A stretch of 64,000 nucleotides of DNA from Arthrobacter sp. Alg241-R88 (GTDB taxonomy: Bacteria > Actinomycetota > Actinomycetes > Actinomycetales > Micrococcaceae), in assembly GCF_900537115.1 (NCBI RefSeq), contig NZ_UNRG01000001.1, positions 1,121 through 65,120 of the forward strand, given 5' to 3'. The stretch's first letter is position 1. Each line of letters starts with the position of its first letter. This document shows positions 44,167-56,119 of the stretch, piece after piece. Under the pieces are notes generated by a model. It made no database searches, was not told the DNA's origin, and saw only the letters and a program-made list of their open reading frames with translations. The translations under genes and the position numbers were made by a program.

Positions 44167-46089
44167 ATGGCTTTGAACAGCGACATCCGCCCGGATGCCC
44201 AAACCCCCCTTGAGCCGGAGGAGCCCAAACTCATTCCTGCACCGGAAAACCCTTCTTCCTCCCACGACTCGCAGGACGCGGAGGACACCCAGCAGATCAT
44301 GCAGGAACTCCGCCAGACCAAGGCCGAGCAGGCCGTTGCGAAGCGGCGGAACCGTAAGCTCACCCTCGACAAGGCAACCTTCGGCATCACCGGCGTCCTC
44401 GCCCTGGCCTTCGTGGCCTGGGGCTTCCTCGGCCGGGACAGCCTCTCCGCCACCTCAACTTCCGCCCTCAACTGGGTGATGGAGTACACCGGCTGGCTCT
44501 TTATGGTCCTGGCATCGCTGTTCGTCGTTTTTGTCCTCTGGCTGGCCCTCGGAAAATGGGGCAACATCCCGCTCGGCAAGGACGGGGAGAGGCCTGAGTT
44601 CCGGACTGTTTCCTGGATCGCCATGATGTTCGCGGCCGGCATGGGCATCGGCCTGATGTTCTACGGCGTGGCCGAGCCGCTCTACCACTACATCTCTCCA
44701 CCGCCCGGAACGGTGGACGGGCGGACCCCTGCGGCCATCCAGACCGCCATGGCCACCTCCATCTTCCACTGGACCCTGCATCCCTGGGCGATGTACGCCG
44801 TCGTCGGCATTGCCATGGCCTACGGAACCTACCGCCTGGGCCGCCGGCAGCTGATCTCCGCGGCGTTCACTTCGCTGTTCGGCATCAGGACGGTGGAAGG
44901 GCCGGTCGGCAAGTTCATCAACATCCTGGCGATCTTCGCCACCCTCTTCGGTACGGCGGCTTCCCTGGGCCTTGGCGCCCTCCAAATCGGCAGCGGCCTG
45001 AGCTCAAACGGCTGGATCGGCGAGATCGGCACCCCGGTCCTGGTGGCCATCGTTGCCATCCTGACAGCGTGTTTCGTGGCCTCAGCGGTGTCCGGCATCA
45101 GCCGCGGCATCCAGTGGCTGTCCAACATCAACATGGTCCTGGCCGTTGTCCTGGCGCTCATCGTCTTCATCGCAGGGCCAACACTGTTCATCCTCAACCT
45201 CATCCCGGCCGCGGTGGGCGACTACGCCAGGGACCTGGCCGAAATGTCCTCCCGCACCGAGGCCGTCGGTGACGAGGCCCTGCGCACCTGGATGTCCGGC
45301 TGGACCATCTTCTACTGGGCCTGGTGGGTGTCCTGGACGCCTTTCGTGGGCATGTTCATCGCCCGGATCAGCCGCGGCCGCACCATCCGGCAGTTCGTCA
45401 CCGGCGTCCTGCTGGTGCCCAGCATCGTCAGCGTCATCTGGTTTGGCATCTTCGGCGGAACGGCCTTCAAGATCCAGGAGGACGCGGACAAGGCAGGCGC
45501 GGCCGGCCTTGTGTCCATGGCCAGCGGGTCACCTTCCATCGACTTTGACGGAGCCCTGTTCGACCTGGTGAAGAACATGTCCATGCCGGCCTGGCTCACC
45601 GCGGCGGTCATCGTCCTCGCCATGGTTCTGGTGGCCATCTTCTTCATTACGGGAGCCGACTCGGCGTCGATCATCATGGCGTCGTTGAGCTCCAACGGAT
45701 CCTCGGATCCGAAGCGCGGCCTGGTCATCTTCTGGGGCCTCCTCACCGGCGCGGTTGCCGCCGTGATGATGCTGGCCGGCGGAGACGAGCCTTCGGAGGC
45801 ACTGTCCGGCCTGCAGCGCATCACCATCGTGGCCGCCCTGCCGTTCGTACTGGTGATGCTGCTGCTCTGCTTCGCCCTAGTGAAGGACCTGCGCCGGGAT
45901 CCGCTGTCCCTGCGGCGGCGGCTGGCTGACTCCGTGGTGGAGCGCGCCATCCGGACCGGCGTGGACCAGCACGGCGGCGTCCAGTTCGATCTCGTTACCA
46001 AGCATCAATGTGATCAGCGCTGTTCGGACGGCGGCCCCTGCGCGGCTTCCCCCGCTGACACCCAAGCCCCCGCCAAAAACCAGGAGTAG
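44167..46089 (+). CDS. BCCT-family betaine/choline/carnitine transporter
   Basis: The 640-residue secondary transporter has about 12 helices after a 70-residue charged N-terminal tail. Family landmarks are MGIGLMFYGVAEPLYHY, STSIFHWTLHPWAMYAVVG-like sequence, and SWTPFVGMFIARISRGRT in helix 8. FFITGADSASIIMASLSSNG follows. AAAGGA precedes the ATG by six bases. It should import glycine betaine or a related amine by Na+ symport for the demethylase. The gap of 248 bp before it has possible promoter words (TTGTGA, 18 bp, TTATAG at 44000-44029), so it may start its own transcript with purU and the oxidase gene. Confidence 0.92.
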   Translation: MALNSDIRPDAQTPLEPEEPKLIPAPENPSSSHDSQDAEDTQQIMQELRQTKAEQAVAKRRNRKLTLDKATFGITGVLALAFVAWGFLGRDSLSATSTSALNWVMEYTGWLFMVLASLFVVFVLWLALGKWGNIPLGKDGERPEFRTVSWIAMMFAAGMGIGLMFYGVAEPLYHYISPPPGTVDGRTPAAIQTAMATSIFHWTLHPWAMYAVVGIAMAYGTYRLGRRQLISAAFTSLFGIRTVEGPVGKFINILAIFATLFGTAASLGLGALQIGSGLSSNGWIGEIGTPVLVAIVAILTACFVASAVSGISRGIQWLSNINMVLAVVLALIVFIAGPTLFILNLIPAAVGDYARDLAEMSSRTEAVGDEALRTWMSGWTIFYWAWWVSWTPFVGMFIARISRGRTIRQFVTGVLLVPSIVSVIWFGIFGGTAFKIQEDADKAGAAGLVSMASGSPSIDFDGALFDLVKNMSMPAWLTAAVIVLAMVLVAIFFITGADSASIIMASLSSNGSSDPKRGLVIFWGLLTGAVAAVMMLAGGDEPSEALSGLQRITIVAALPFVLVMLLLCFALVKDLRRDPLSLRRRLADSVVERAIRTGVDQHGGVQFDLVTKHQCDQRCSDGGPCAASPADTQAPAKNQE

Positions 46090-46092
46090 ACC

Positions 46093-47022
46093 ATGACCAC
46101 AGTCCTCGAAGGCCGCCCGGCCGCCAATGCCACGGCCGAAGCCGGCGCCGTCCCCAGCGTCCGCAGTACCGGCACAGCACAGTATGTCCTCACCCTTGCG
46201 TGCCCGGAGCGCCCGGGAATCGTCCGGGCCATCACCGCATTCCTCGCTGATCGCGGCTTCGACATCGTTGAACATCAGCAGTTCGATGACCACATGAGCG
46301 GCAAGCTCTACCTGCGCACGGCCTTCACTCCGGGAGACAAGGAAGTCTCCGCTGAAGGCCTCAGCACGGAATTCGCCGCCGTTGCCGATGAGTTCGACAT
46401 GGAGTTCGCCATCCACGACGGACGCCCCCAGCGCGTGCTGGTAATGGTCTCGAAGTTCGGCCACTGCCTCAACGACCTGATCTTCCGCTGGCGCGCCGGC
46501 AGCCTGGGTGCGGAGATCGCCGTCGTGGTGTCCAACCACGAGGACCTCCGCCCCATGGCGGAAGCCGCCGGTTTGCCGTTCATCCACGTCCCGGTCACCG
46601 CGGACACCAAGCCGCAGGCCGAGGCGCGGCTGTTGGAACTGGTGGAGGAGTACCAGGCAGACCTGGTGGTCCTGGCCCGCTACATGCAGGTACTCTCTGA
46701 CGGCCTCAGCAGGACCCTCCGCGGCCGCGCCATCAACATCCACCACTCATTCCTGCCCGGGTTCAAGGGGGCCAAGCCTTACCACCAGGCCTATGACCGC
46801 GGCGTGAAGCTCATCGGAGCCACCGCGCACTACGTCACCGCAGACCTGGACGAGGGCCCGATCATCGAGCAGGAAGTGTTCCGGGTGGACCACAGCCTGG
46901 ACCCCAATGCACTGGTCACTGTAGGCCGGGATGCCGAATCGCAGGCTCTGTCCCGCGCAGTCAAGTGGCACTGCCAGCACCGGGTCCTGCTCAACAACAC
47001 CCGCACCGTCGTCTTCCGCTAA
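46093..47022 (+). CDS. purU: formyltetrahydrofolate deformylase
   Basis: The 309-residue enzyme hydrolyses 10-formyl-tetrahydrofolate to formate and tetrahydrofolate. An N-terminal ACT-like domain (VLTLACPERPGIVRAITAFL) is followed by the formyltransferase-fold catalytic domain. The Asn/His/Asp site lies in INIHHSFLPGFKGAKPYHQA and GATAHYVTADLDEGPII. AGGAG lies before the ATG, which is three bases after the BCCT stop. Its place before the dimethylglycine oxidase gene fits recycling of folate charged with methyl-derived C1 units. Confidence 0.95.
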   Translation: MTTVLEGRPAANATAEAGAVPSVRSTGTAQYVLTLACPERPGIVRAITAFLADRGFDIVEHQQFDDHMSGKLYLRTAFTPGDKEVSAEGLSTEFAAVADEFDMEFAIHDGRPQRVLVMVSKFGHCLNDLIFRWRAGSLGAEIAVVVSNHEDLRPMAEAAGLPFIHVPVTADTKPQAEARLLELVEEYQADLVVLARYMQVLSDGLSRTLRGRAINIHHSFLPGFKGAKPYHQAYDRGVKLIGATAHYVTADLDEGPIIEQEVFRVDHSLDPNALVTVGRDAESQALSRAVKWHCQHRVLLNNTRTVVFR

Positions 47023-49569
<2,547 letters not shown>

Positions 49570-49722
49570 CCCAGACCAAGGGGCTGAGCCCCGCTCCGTC
49601 TTCGAAAACCGGGGGTCGCGAACCGGCGGCCCCCGGTTTCACGCGTGCCCGCTCGTCCAATGGTCTGAGTTACTCAGCGACTTCCCCTTGCAGCCACCTA
49701 CGGCTGGTGCTTGGCTAATGGG

Positions 49723-49941
49723 ATGGCAGATGACGAGGTTTCCAAGAACACTCCCGACGACGAGCACCTGCGGCAGGATGTCGCTCCGGAATCCGGGGGA
49801 GAACCCCAAGGTGCTCCAGACAGCGGCTTTACGCCAGGACAAACGAATGCAGGGCAGCAGGTTGGCGGGCTTGCTTCGGCTACCGGCTACGGCAAGGACC
49901 TCGATCCCGAAGCGCAGCCTGACGGAAACAACCCGGTGTAA
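49723..49941 (+). CDS. small hydrophilic protein of unknown function
   Basis: A 72-residue acidic, Gly/Gln/Asp-rich peptide (EHLRQDVAPESGGEPQGAPD, ATGYGKDLDPEAQPDGNNPV) without hydrophobic segment, probably disordered. The frame can also begin at TTG 49711. No strong ribosome site is visible, and support is mainly the coding-like composition and a terminator directly behind it. Function not known. Confidence 0.5.
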   Translation: MADDEVSKNTPDDEHLRQDVAPESGGEPQGAPDSGFTPGQTNAGQQVGGLASATGYGKDLDPEAQPDGNNPV

Positions 49942-49957
49942 TCAAACCCTGTGATCA

Positions 49958-50005
49958 AACAGCGACGGCGACATCCGGCACGTGCCGGATGTCGCCGTCG
50001 TTGTT
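49958..50005. terminator. bidirectional terminator, long palindrome
   Basis: Two 24-bp arms (49958-49981 and 49982-50005) are complementary with a single G-T type mismatch and no spacer, centred on CACGTG. It lies between convergent genes ending at 49941 and 50019, and has TTGTT on one side and AACAG on the other. Confidence 0.85.
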
Positions 50006-50018
50006 CTCTGCCTTGGAA

Positions 50019-52379
50019 CTAGCCCACTGTGGCGGGCTCCGGTTCGCGCTCCCCTGCCGCCTCCACCTCGGCGGCTTCAGCGAGGTGCGGGACAAAGCGG
50101 ACGAACATGGCCTTGAAGCCGGGGGTGTTGGATTCGCGGGCGACGTTTTCTTTGTGAACCAGGGCGTTGGCTTCGGGGAAGTACGCGGCGGCGCACCCCT
50201 TGGCGGTGGGGTAGGCCACGAGGCGGAACTTGTCTGCTGTGCGGTCGCGGCCGCGGAAGGTGCTGACCACGTCCACGAGGTCGCGGTCCTGGAAGCCCAG
50301 TTCTGCCAGGTCTTCCGGGTGGATGAGGATAACGCGGCGGCCACCGGAGATGCCCCGGTAGCGGTCGTCCAGGCCGTAGAAGGTGGTGTTGTACTGGTCG
50401 TGGCTGCGGATGGTCTGGAGGACCAGGTGCCCATCGGGCGGGGTGAGGTATTCCAGCGGGCTGACGGTGAAGCGCCCGCGGCCGATGTCGGTTTTGAAGG
50501 AGCGGGTGTCCCGGGGCGGGTTGGGCAGCACAAACCCGTTTTTGGTCCGGACCCGGGCGTTGAAGTCCTCGAAGCCGGGCAGGACACGTTCGATGTGGTC
50601 CCGGATCACGTCGTAGTCCTCGGCCATGGCCTTCCAGTCCACGGAGTGGTCCGGGCCGAAAGTCGCCTCGGCCATGCGGGCCACGATGACCGGCTCGGCG
50701 AGCAGGTGTTCCGAAACCGGCGTCAGCCTGCCCTGAGTGGAGTGCACCACGGACATGGAGTCCTCCACGGAGAGGAACTGGGCGCCCTCGGGGTGCTTGT
50801 CGTCCTTGTCCGTCCGGCCGAGCGTGGGCAGGATCAGCGAGGTGCGGCCGTGCACGATGTGGGAGCGGTTGGGTTTGGTGGAGATGTGCACGGTCAGGCC
50901 GATCCGCTGCATCCCGGCTTCGAGGGTTTCGGTGTCGGAGCAGGCCAGCGAGAAGTTGCCGCCCATTGAAACAAAGACGTCCACCTCGTCCCGTTCGAAC
51001 GCTTCCATGGCTTCGACGGCGTCGTAGCCGTGGTGGCGCGGGGAGGTGATGCCGAATTCGGTGTCGAGGGCATCGAGGAGCCATTCCTTCGGTTTCTCCC
51101 AGATGCCCATGGTCCGGTCGCCCTGGACGTTGGAGTGCCCGCGGACGGGGCAGGCGCCGGCGCCTTGCTTGCCGAAGTTCCCCTGCAGCAGCAGGACGTT
51201 GACCATTTCCTTGATCGTGTCCACCGAGTGCGGCTGCTGCGTCACACCCAGCGCCCAGCAGAAGATGGTGGCCTTGGACCGGATCAGCATCCCGGCCACG
51301 GTTTCGATCTGGTCCCGGGACAGCCCGGTGGCTTTCTCCGTTTCGGCCCAGTCCAGCTCCGCGCGGGCTTCACGGTAGGCATCGAACCCGTCGGTCTGCG
51401 CGGCGATGAAGGAATGGTCGACGACGGTTCCCGGGTTCCACTTTTCCTCTTCAAGGAGCAGGTGGCCAAGGGCCTGGAACAAGGCGAGGTCCCCGCCCAC
51501 CTTGATCTGCAGGTATTCATCGGCCAGCGGCGTGCCGCCGCCCACCACACCGGAAACGGTCTGCGGGTCCTTGAAGTTGAACAACCCGGCCTCTGGCAGC
51601 GGGTTGACGGCCACCACCTTGCCGCCCTTGTCCTTGCATTCCTTCAGCGCGGACAGCATGCGCGGGTGGTTGGTGCCAGGGTTCTGCCCCACCACGAAGA
51701 TCAGTTCGGAATCATGGATGTCATCCAGTGACACGGTGCCCTTGCCGATCCCGATAGTGGGGTTCAGTGCTGAGCCGGAGGATTCATGGCACATGTTTGA
51801 ACAGTCCGGCAGGTTGTTGGTGCCCAGTGCCCGGGCGAACAGCTGGTACATAAACGCTGTCTCGTTCGCGGTCCGGCCCGAGGTGTAGAAAACGCACCGG
51901 TCAGCCGTAGTGGCCCGGACGTGTTCACCGATCAGCTCGAACGCGTCAGCCCAGGAGATCGGCGAGTAGTGCGTTTCCCCGGCGCGGATCACCACCGGTT
52001 CGCTCAGCCGGCCCTGGTTACCGAGCCAGTACTCCGTCTTGGTGGAGAGTTCGGCGATGGAGTGCTTGGCCCAGAATTCGGCGCCGACGGTGCGGAGGGT
52101 GTTTTCCTCGGCCACGGCCTTGGCGCCGTTCTCGCAGAACTCGGCGGCCTTGCGCTTTTTGTCCGATTCCGGCCAGGCGCAGCCCGGGCAGTCGAAACCG
52201 CCGCGCTGGTTCAGCCGCAGCAGGGACTGCGCCGTCCGGGTGACTCCGGCCTGCGCCACCGCGCGTTCCAGCGCCACCATGACGGCCTTTACGCCCGCCG
52301 CCTCGGTCTTGGGCTTGTGGACGGAAAGTTCGTCCTCATTGATGTCCGCAACGGGGGCGGGCTGCTTACCGAACTTCAT
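50019..52379 (-). CDS. FdhF/YdeP-type molybdopterin oxidoreductase, putative formate dehydrogenase
   Basis: The 786-residue protein has an N-terminal cysteine site (FDCPGCAWPE and EFCENG), the molybdopterin core with the Mo-ligand region CSNMCHESSGSALNPTIG (cysteine, not selenocysteine), VVGQNPGTNHPRML and CPVRGHSNVQGDRTMG. The C-terminal MopB-binding domain follows (LQTIRSHDQYNTTFYGLDDR). This branch of the DMSO reductase superfamily is often annotated as formate dehydrogenase, with few members tested. AAGGAAG precedes the ATG. Between formate-producing enzymes (PurU, MscR/MBL) it is well placed to oxidise formate to CO2. Confidence 0.88.
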   Translation of the reverse strand: MKFGKQPAPVADINEDELSVHKPKTEAAGVKAVMVALERAVAQAGVTRTAQSLLRLNQRGGFDCPGCAWPESDKKRKAAEFCENGAKAVAEENTLRTVGAEFWAKHSIAELSTKTEYWLGNQGRLSEPVVIRAGETHYSPISWADAFELIGEHVRATTADRCVFYTSGRTANETAFMYQLFARALGTNNLPDCSNMCHESSGSALNPTIGIGKGTVSLDDIHDSELIFVVGQNPGTNHPRMLSALKECKDKGGKVVAVNPLPEAGLFNFKDPQTVSGVVGGGTPLADEYLQIKVGGDLALFQALGHLLLEEEKWNPGTVVDHSFIAAQTDGFDAYREARAELDWAETEKATGLSRDQIETVAGMLIRSKATIFCWALGVTQQPHSVDTIKEMVNVLLLQGNFGKQGAGACPVRGHSNVQGDRTMGIWEKPKEWLLDALDTEFGITSPRHHGYDAVEAMEAFERDEVDVFVSMGGNFSLACSDTETLEAGMQRIGLTVHISTKPNRSHIVHGRTSLILPTLGRTDKDDKHPEGAQFLSVEDSMSVVHSTQGRLTPVSEHLLAEPVIVARMAEATFGPDHSVDWKAMAEDYDVIRDHIERVLPGFEDFNARVRTKNGFVLPNPPRDTRSFKTDIGRGRFTVSPLEYLTPPDGHLVLQTIRSHDQYNTTFYGLDDRYRGISGGRRVILIHPEDLAELGFQDRDLVDVVSTFRGRDRTADKFRLVAYPTAKGCAAAYFPEANALVHKENVARESNTPGFKAMFVRFVPHLAEAAEVEAAGEREPEPATVG

Positions 52380-52478
52380 TGTTCCAACTTCCTTACAGGC
52401 ATACGTAGTTCTGGCACCAGCAAAGGCGCACCAAGGTTCCTGGCGCGCCTTTGCTGGACACTTCTGTTACTTCGATGG

Positions 52479-53099
52479 CTACTGGGACACCTTCGCCAGC
52501 GTCTCCCGCTCGGCGCCGATGGTGGTGTTGTCGCCATGGCCGGTGCGGACCACGGTATCGGCCGGGAGCGGAAGCAGGCGCTCCCGGATGGAAGCCAGGA
52601 TGGTGGGGTAGTCGCTGTAGGAGCGCCCCGTGGCGCCGGGGCCGCCGTTGAAGAGCGTATCCCCCGTGAAGACGGTCCCCTCGCTCTCCAGCAGGAAGCA
52701 GGTGGAACCGGGGGAGTGGCCCGGGGTGTGGATCGCACGCAGGCTTGCCCCGCCCACGTCGAACACGTCCCCGTCGGCCAGTTCCCGGTCCGGCTTTGAA
52801 CCTGGGTAGACCTGCTCCCAGAGGACCAGGTCTTCCGGGTTCAGGTAGATCGGGGCATCCACGGCCTCCGCGACCTCACGTGCCGCGCCGATATGGTCGT
52901 TGTGCGCGTGGGTGAGGAGGATGGCCTGGACCTTCCGGCCCTGGACCTGGTTGATGATGGCCGTGGCGTCATGCGGGGAGTCAATGATCACGCATTCGGT
53001 GTCGTTTCCCACGATCCAGACGTTGTTGTCCACGTCCCACGTGCCGCCGTCGAGCGAAAACGTGCCCGAGGTGACCAGATTCTCGATCCTTACGCTCAT
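52479..53099 (-). CDS. metallo-beta-lactamase-fold hydrolase, probable S-formylmycothiol hydrolase
   Basis: The 206-residue protein has the zinc motif [10 protein letters not shown] (His64, His66, Asp68, His69), [17 protein letters not shown] and [12 protein letters not shown]. It resembles glyoxalase II-type thioester hydrolases. Its ATG overlaps the mscR stop by four bases, the same pairing seen in mycobacteria and other mycothiol makers. The likely job is to split the formyl-mycothiol product to formate and mycothiol; this reaction is inferred from context. Confidence 0.85.
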   Translation of the reverse strand: MSVRIENLVTSGTFSLDGGTWDVDNNVWIVGNDTECVIIDSPHDATAIINQVQGRKVQAILLTHAHNDHIGAAREVAEAVDAPIYLNPEDLVLWEQVYPGSKPDRELADGDVFDVGGASLRAIHTPGHSPGSTCFLLESEGTVFTGDTLFNGGPGATGRSYSDYPTILASIRERLLPLPADTVVRTGHGDNTTIGAERETLAKVSQ

Positions 53100-54202
53100 G
53101 CCGACGCTCCCGCCGCGGGGATTTCAACAACCGAGCGCAGGACCTTGCCCTCGTGCATCTTTTCGAAGGCTTCCTCCACCTGGTCGATGGTGATGCGCTC
53201 CGACACGAAGGCGTCCAGGTCCAGGTTGCCCTGCTTGTAGTGGCTGACCAGCATGGGGAAGTCGCGGGAGGGCAGGCAGTCGCCGTACCAGGAGGACTTC
53301 AGAGACCCGCCCCGGCCAAAGACATCCAGCAGCGGCAGCTCGAGCTGCATGTCCGGCGTCGGGACGCCCACCAGCACCACCCGGCCGGCGAGGTCGCGGG
53401 CGTAGAACGCCTGCTTGTACGTTTCCGGGCGGCCGACGGCGTCAATCACCACGTCAGCCCCGTTGCCGCCCGTCAGGGCGCGGATGGCCTCGATGGGGTC
53501 TTCCTTGCTGGAGTCAATGCCGTGGGTGGCGCCCAGGGACCTGGCCATCTCCACCTTGTTCGCGTCAATGTCCACGGCAATGATGGTGGTCGCGCCGGCC
53601 AGTTTGGCCCCGGCGATCGCGGCGATGCCCACGCCGCCGCAGCCGATCACAGCCACGGATTCGCCGCGCTTGACTTCACCGGTGTTGATCGCGGCACCGA
53701 TGCCGGCCATAACGCCGCAGCCGAGCAGCCCGACGGCGGCGGCATCAACCTCGGGGTCGACCTTGGTGCACTGTCCAGCCGCGACGAGGGTTTTCTCGGC
53801 GAACGCACCGATGCCCAAGGCCGGCGAGAGCTCCGTGCCGTCCTCCAGGGTCATCTTTTGGGTGGCGTTCGCGGTGTTGAAGCAGTACTGGGGCTGGCCC
53901 TTGGCACAGGCGCGGCACTCGCCGCACACGGCGCGCCAGTTCAGGATGACGCGGTCACCCGGGGCGACCGACGTCACGCCGTCACCGACCGCACTGATCA
54001 CACCGGTGGCCTCATGGCCCAGCAGGAAGGGGAAGTCGTCGTTGATGCCGCCCTGCTTGTAATGCAGGTCCGTGTGGCAGACCCCGCAGGTGAGGATATC
54101 CACCAGCGCCTCGCCCGGGCCCGGATCCGGGACCAGGATGGTCTCCACCGACACTGGAGCGTTCTTTTCCCTGGCAATGACTGCCTTGACTTTATGAACC
54201 AT
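53096..54202 (-). CDS. mscR: S-(hydroxymethyl)mycothiol dehydrogenase (mycothiol-dependent formaldehyde dehydrogenase)
   Basis: The 368-residue zinc alcohol dehydrogenase of class III type oxidises the formaldehyde-mycothiol adduct with NAD+. The catalytic zinc site is [11 protein letters not shown] with GHEATG, the structural zinc lobe [15 protein letters not shown], and the nucleotide site [20 protein letters not shown]. Overall pattern matches MscR rather than glutathione-dependent enzymes. Divergent from the MFS gene at 54666 and coupled with the MBL hydrolase. It would remove formaldehyde made by the Rieske demethylase. Confidence 0.9.
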   Translation of the reverse strand: MVHKVKAVIAREKNAPVSVETILVPDPGPGEALVDILTCGVCHTDLHYKQGGINDDFPFLLGHEATGVISAVGDGVTSVAPGDRVILNWRAVCGECRACAKGQPQYCFNTANATQKMTLEDGTELSPALGIGAFAEKTLVAAGQCTKVDPEVDAAAVGLLGCGVMAGIGAAINTGEVKRGESVAVIGCGGVGIAAIAGAKLAGATTIIAVDIDANKVEMARSLGATHGIDSSKEDPIEAIRALTGGNGADVVIDAVGRPETYKQAFYARDLAGRVVLVGVPTPDMQLELPLLDVFGRGGSLKSSWYGDCLPSRDFPMLVSHYKQGNLDLDAFVSERITIDQVEEAFEKMHEGKVLRSVVEIPAAGASA

Positions 54203-54665
54203 TAGCTGGGGTGTTCCTTTCCTAGTCCCGGGACTCTGGAGGCGGTGCCCCGGGCAAGTTCGTTCGGCCCGAGTTCAGCCCGACTTCTTATTCTCGTGCC
54301 TCAGGCAGCGTGGCGGGTAGTCGGCCTGATTACTGCCAGCGAATTGCGTATTACACAACAAGATGCGCCTAGCGCGTACTCGAAATATGTCAGCCGTCAC
54401 ACGGCGTGTCAATAGAACGTCCGAATGCCAGGCGGGGTCAGCTACTTCTTTGTAATCAACTTTAGTTGTATCCTGCAACTCAAATCCTCTCAGTGCAACA
54501 AATGCCATTCACCGGCCCTGCAGTCCGCTTCGGTTGGCCCACCTGCCTCAGTGCTCTGAGTGTCGTTTTGTGAGGCGCGCAGTGACCATTGACTGTGGCC
54601 CCCATCACCCTTAGTCTATTGCAACAGCGTTGCGCTGAATGCAACCCCAACAACTTGGTGGATCC
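54203..54665. promoter_or_regulatory. divergent control region mscR / creatine genes
   Basis: A 463-bp region without a convincing gene. For the plus strand, TTGACT (54589-54594), 17 bp and TAGTCT (54612-54617) make a promoter before the MFS-creatinase genes. GCAAC or GTTGC words occur at 54475, 54495, 54621, 54629 and 54641. Paired dyads are AGTTGTATCCTGCAACT (54464-54480) and GTTGC-N7-GCAAC (54629-54645). The downstream IclR protein is a candidate reader. TTGCGTATTACACAA (54344-54358) is a further imperfect dyad, nearer mscR. Confidence 0.6.
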
Positions 54666-56069
54666 ATGAGTAACGAAACTTCCTCTCCCGCCCGCAGGCG
54701 GGACCGGGGCCCGGAGCTGAACGGCAGCCAGACCGGCTCCACGTCCGGTGCCGGCGCGCCGGGCGGGAACAAACCTGAACTTGCAGACAACGCCGTCAGC
54801 AAGGAAACGCGGCGCCGGGTCATCGCCGCCAGCTTCATCGGCAACTTCGTCGAATGGTTCGACTACGCCGTCTACGGCTACCTGGCCGTCACCATCGCGA
54901 CAGTCTTCTTCCCGGAGTCCGATCCGCAGACCGGACTTCTCCTGACCTTCGCCCTTTTTGCGATTTCATTCCTGGTGCGCCCACTGGGCGGCTTCGTCTG
55001 GGGCCACATCGGCGACAAGGTGGGCCGCCGGACGGCACTCTCCCTTTCGATCCTGATCATGTCCGGAGCAACCTTCTGCATAGCGCTGATTCCGGGCTAC
55101 GACACGATCGGTATCTGGGCGCCCCTCCTGCTCCTGATGATCAGGGTGGTCCAGGGCTTCTCCGCTTCGGGTGAATACGCCGGCGCATCGGCCTTCCTGG
55201 TGGAATACGCCCCCGCCAACAGGCGCGGCCTGTACGCCGCCGTGGTCCCGGCCAGCACCGCCGCCGGCCTGCTCCTCGGCTCACTTATCGCCGGGCTGCT
55301 GACAACCCTGCTGTCAACCGAAGCGATGCACAGCTGGGGCTGGCGGCTGCCGTTCCTGCTGGCAGCCCCAATGGGCCTGATCGGCCGCTACATCCGGACC
55401 AAGCTCGAGGACACCCCCGTGTTCCGCGAACTGGCCGCCGAGGACCAGGCCGCCAAGGCACCCGTGTCCAGCCTCTTCCGGAACCACTGGCGGCAGCTGC
55501 TGCAAGCGGTCGGGGCCGTGCTGCTCAACGCCGTCGGCTTCTACGTGATCCTCAGCTACATGCCCACGTACCTGTCCTCGGAGCTGGGCCTGGGTGAAAC
55601 CGAATCATTCCTGGCCACAACCATCGCGCTGGTCACGTACATCGGTTTTATCTTCCTCACCGGCATGCTCTCGGACCGGTACGGACGCAAGAAGGTGCTG
55701 ATCAGTGCATCGGTTGCCTTCATCGTCCTCACCGTCCCCGCCTTCGCGCTGCTGGGAACCGGGAACTTCCTGGTGATCGTCCTGGTCCAGATCCTCTTGG
55801 GCGCCATGCTCACCCTGAACGACGGCACGCTGCCCAGCTTCCTGGCGGAAATGTTCCCCACCCGCGTCCGCTACAGCGGCTTCGCAGTCAGCTTCAACCT
55901 CTCCAACGCCCTTTTTGGCGGCACCGCCCCGTTTATGGCGACGCTGCTGATCGCTGCCACAGCCAGCGACCTGGCCCCCGCCTGGTACCTGGTGGCTGCC
56001 GCCGTCGTCTCCCTGATCGCCGTGGCCCTGTCCAGGGAAACCTGCAAAGAGCCCCTGCGCCACGAATAG
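54666..56069 (+). CDS. MFS transporter, metabolite:H+ symporter (ProP-like) family
   Basis: The 467-residue 12-helix carrier has a 45-residue polar N-terminus. The MHS-type start of helix 1 is ASFIGNFVEWFDYAVYGYLA; the family loop after helix 2 reads RPLGGFVWGHIGDKVGRRTA, and RVVQGFSASGEYAGASAFLV follows. ATG at 54666 has GGTGG upstream; an earlier ATG at 54639 is possible. Ends 50 bp before the creatinase gene. Creatine or a betaine-like amine is the probable substrate, by context. Confidence 0.9.
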   Translation: MSNETSSPARRRDRGPELNGSQTGSTSGAGAPGGNKPELADNAVSKETRRRVIAASFIGNFVEWFDYAVYGYLAVTIATVFFPESDPQTGLLLTFALFAISFLVRPLGGFVWGHIGDKVGRRTALSLSILIMSGATFCIALIPGYDTIGIWAPLLLLMIRVVQGFSASGEYAGASAFLVEYAPANRRGLYAAVVPASTAAGLLLGSLIAGLLTTLLSTEAMHSWGWRLPFLLAAPMGLIGRYIRTKLEDTPVFRELAAEDQAAKAPVSSLFRNHWRQLLQAVGAVLLNAVGFYVILSYMPTYLSSELGLGETESFLATTIALVTYIGFIFLTGMLSDRYGRKKVLISASVAFIVLTVPAFALLGTGNFLVIVLVQILLGAMLTLNDGTLPSFLAEMFPTRVRYSGFAVSFNLSNALFGGTAPFMATLLIAATASDLAPAWYLVAAAVVSLIAVALSRETCKEPLRHE

Positions 56070-56119
56070 CTTCCCTCCCAACCACCTGAAGAAACGCACC
56101 ACAGAAAGGCATCACCACG

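Noticed and set aside
54275..54508. 77-codon minus-strand frame in the mscR/MFS spacer
   Set aside because: No ribosome site, no family pattern, and it overlaps the dyads of the control region.
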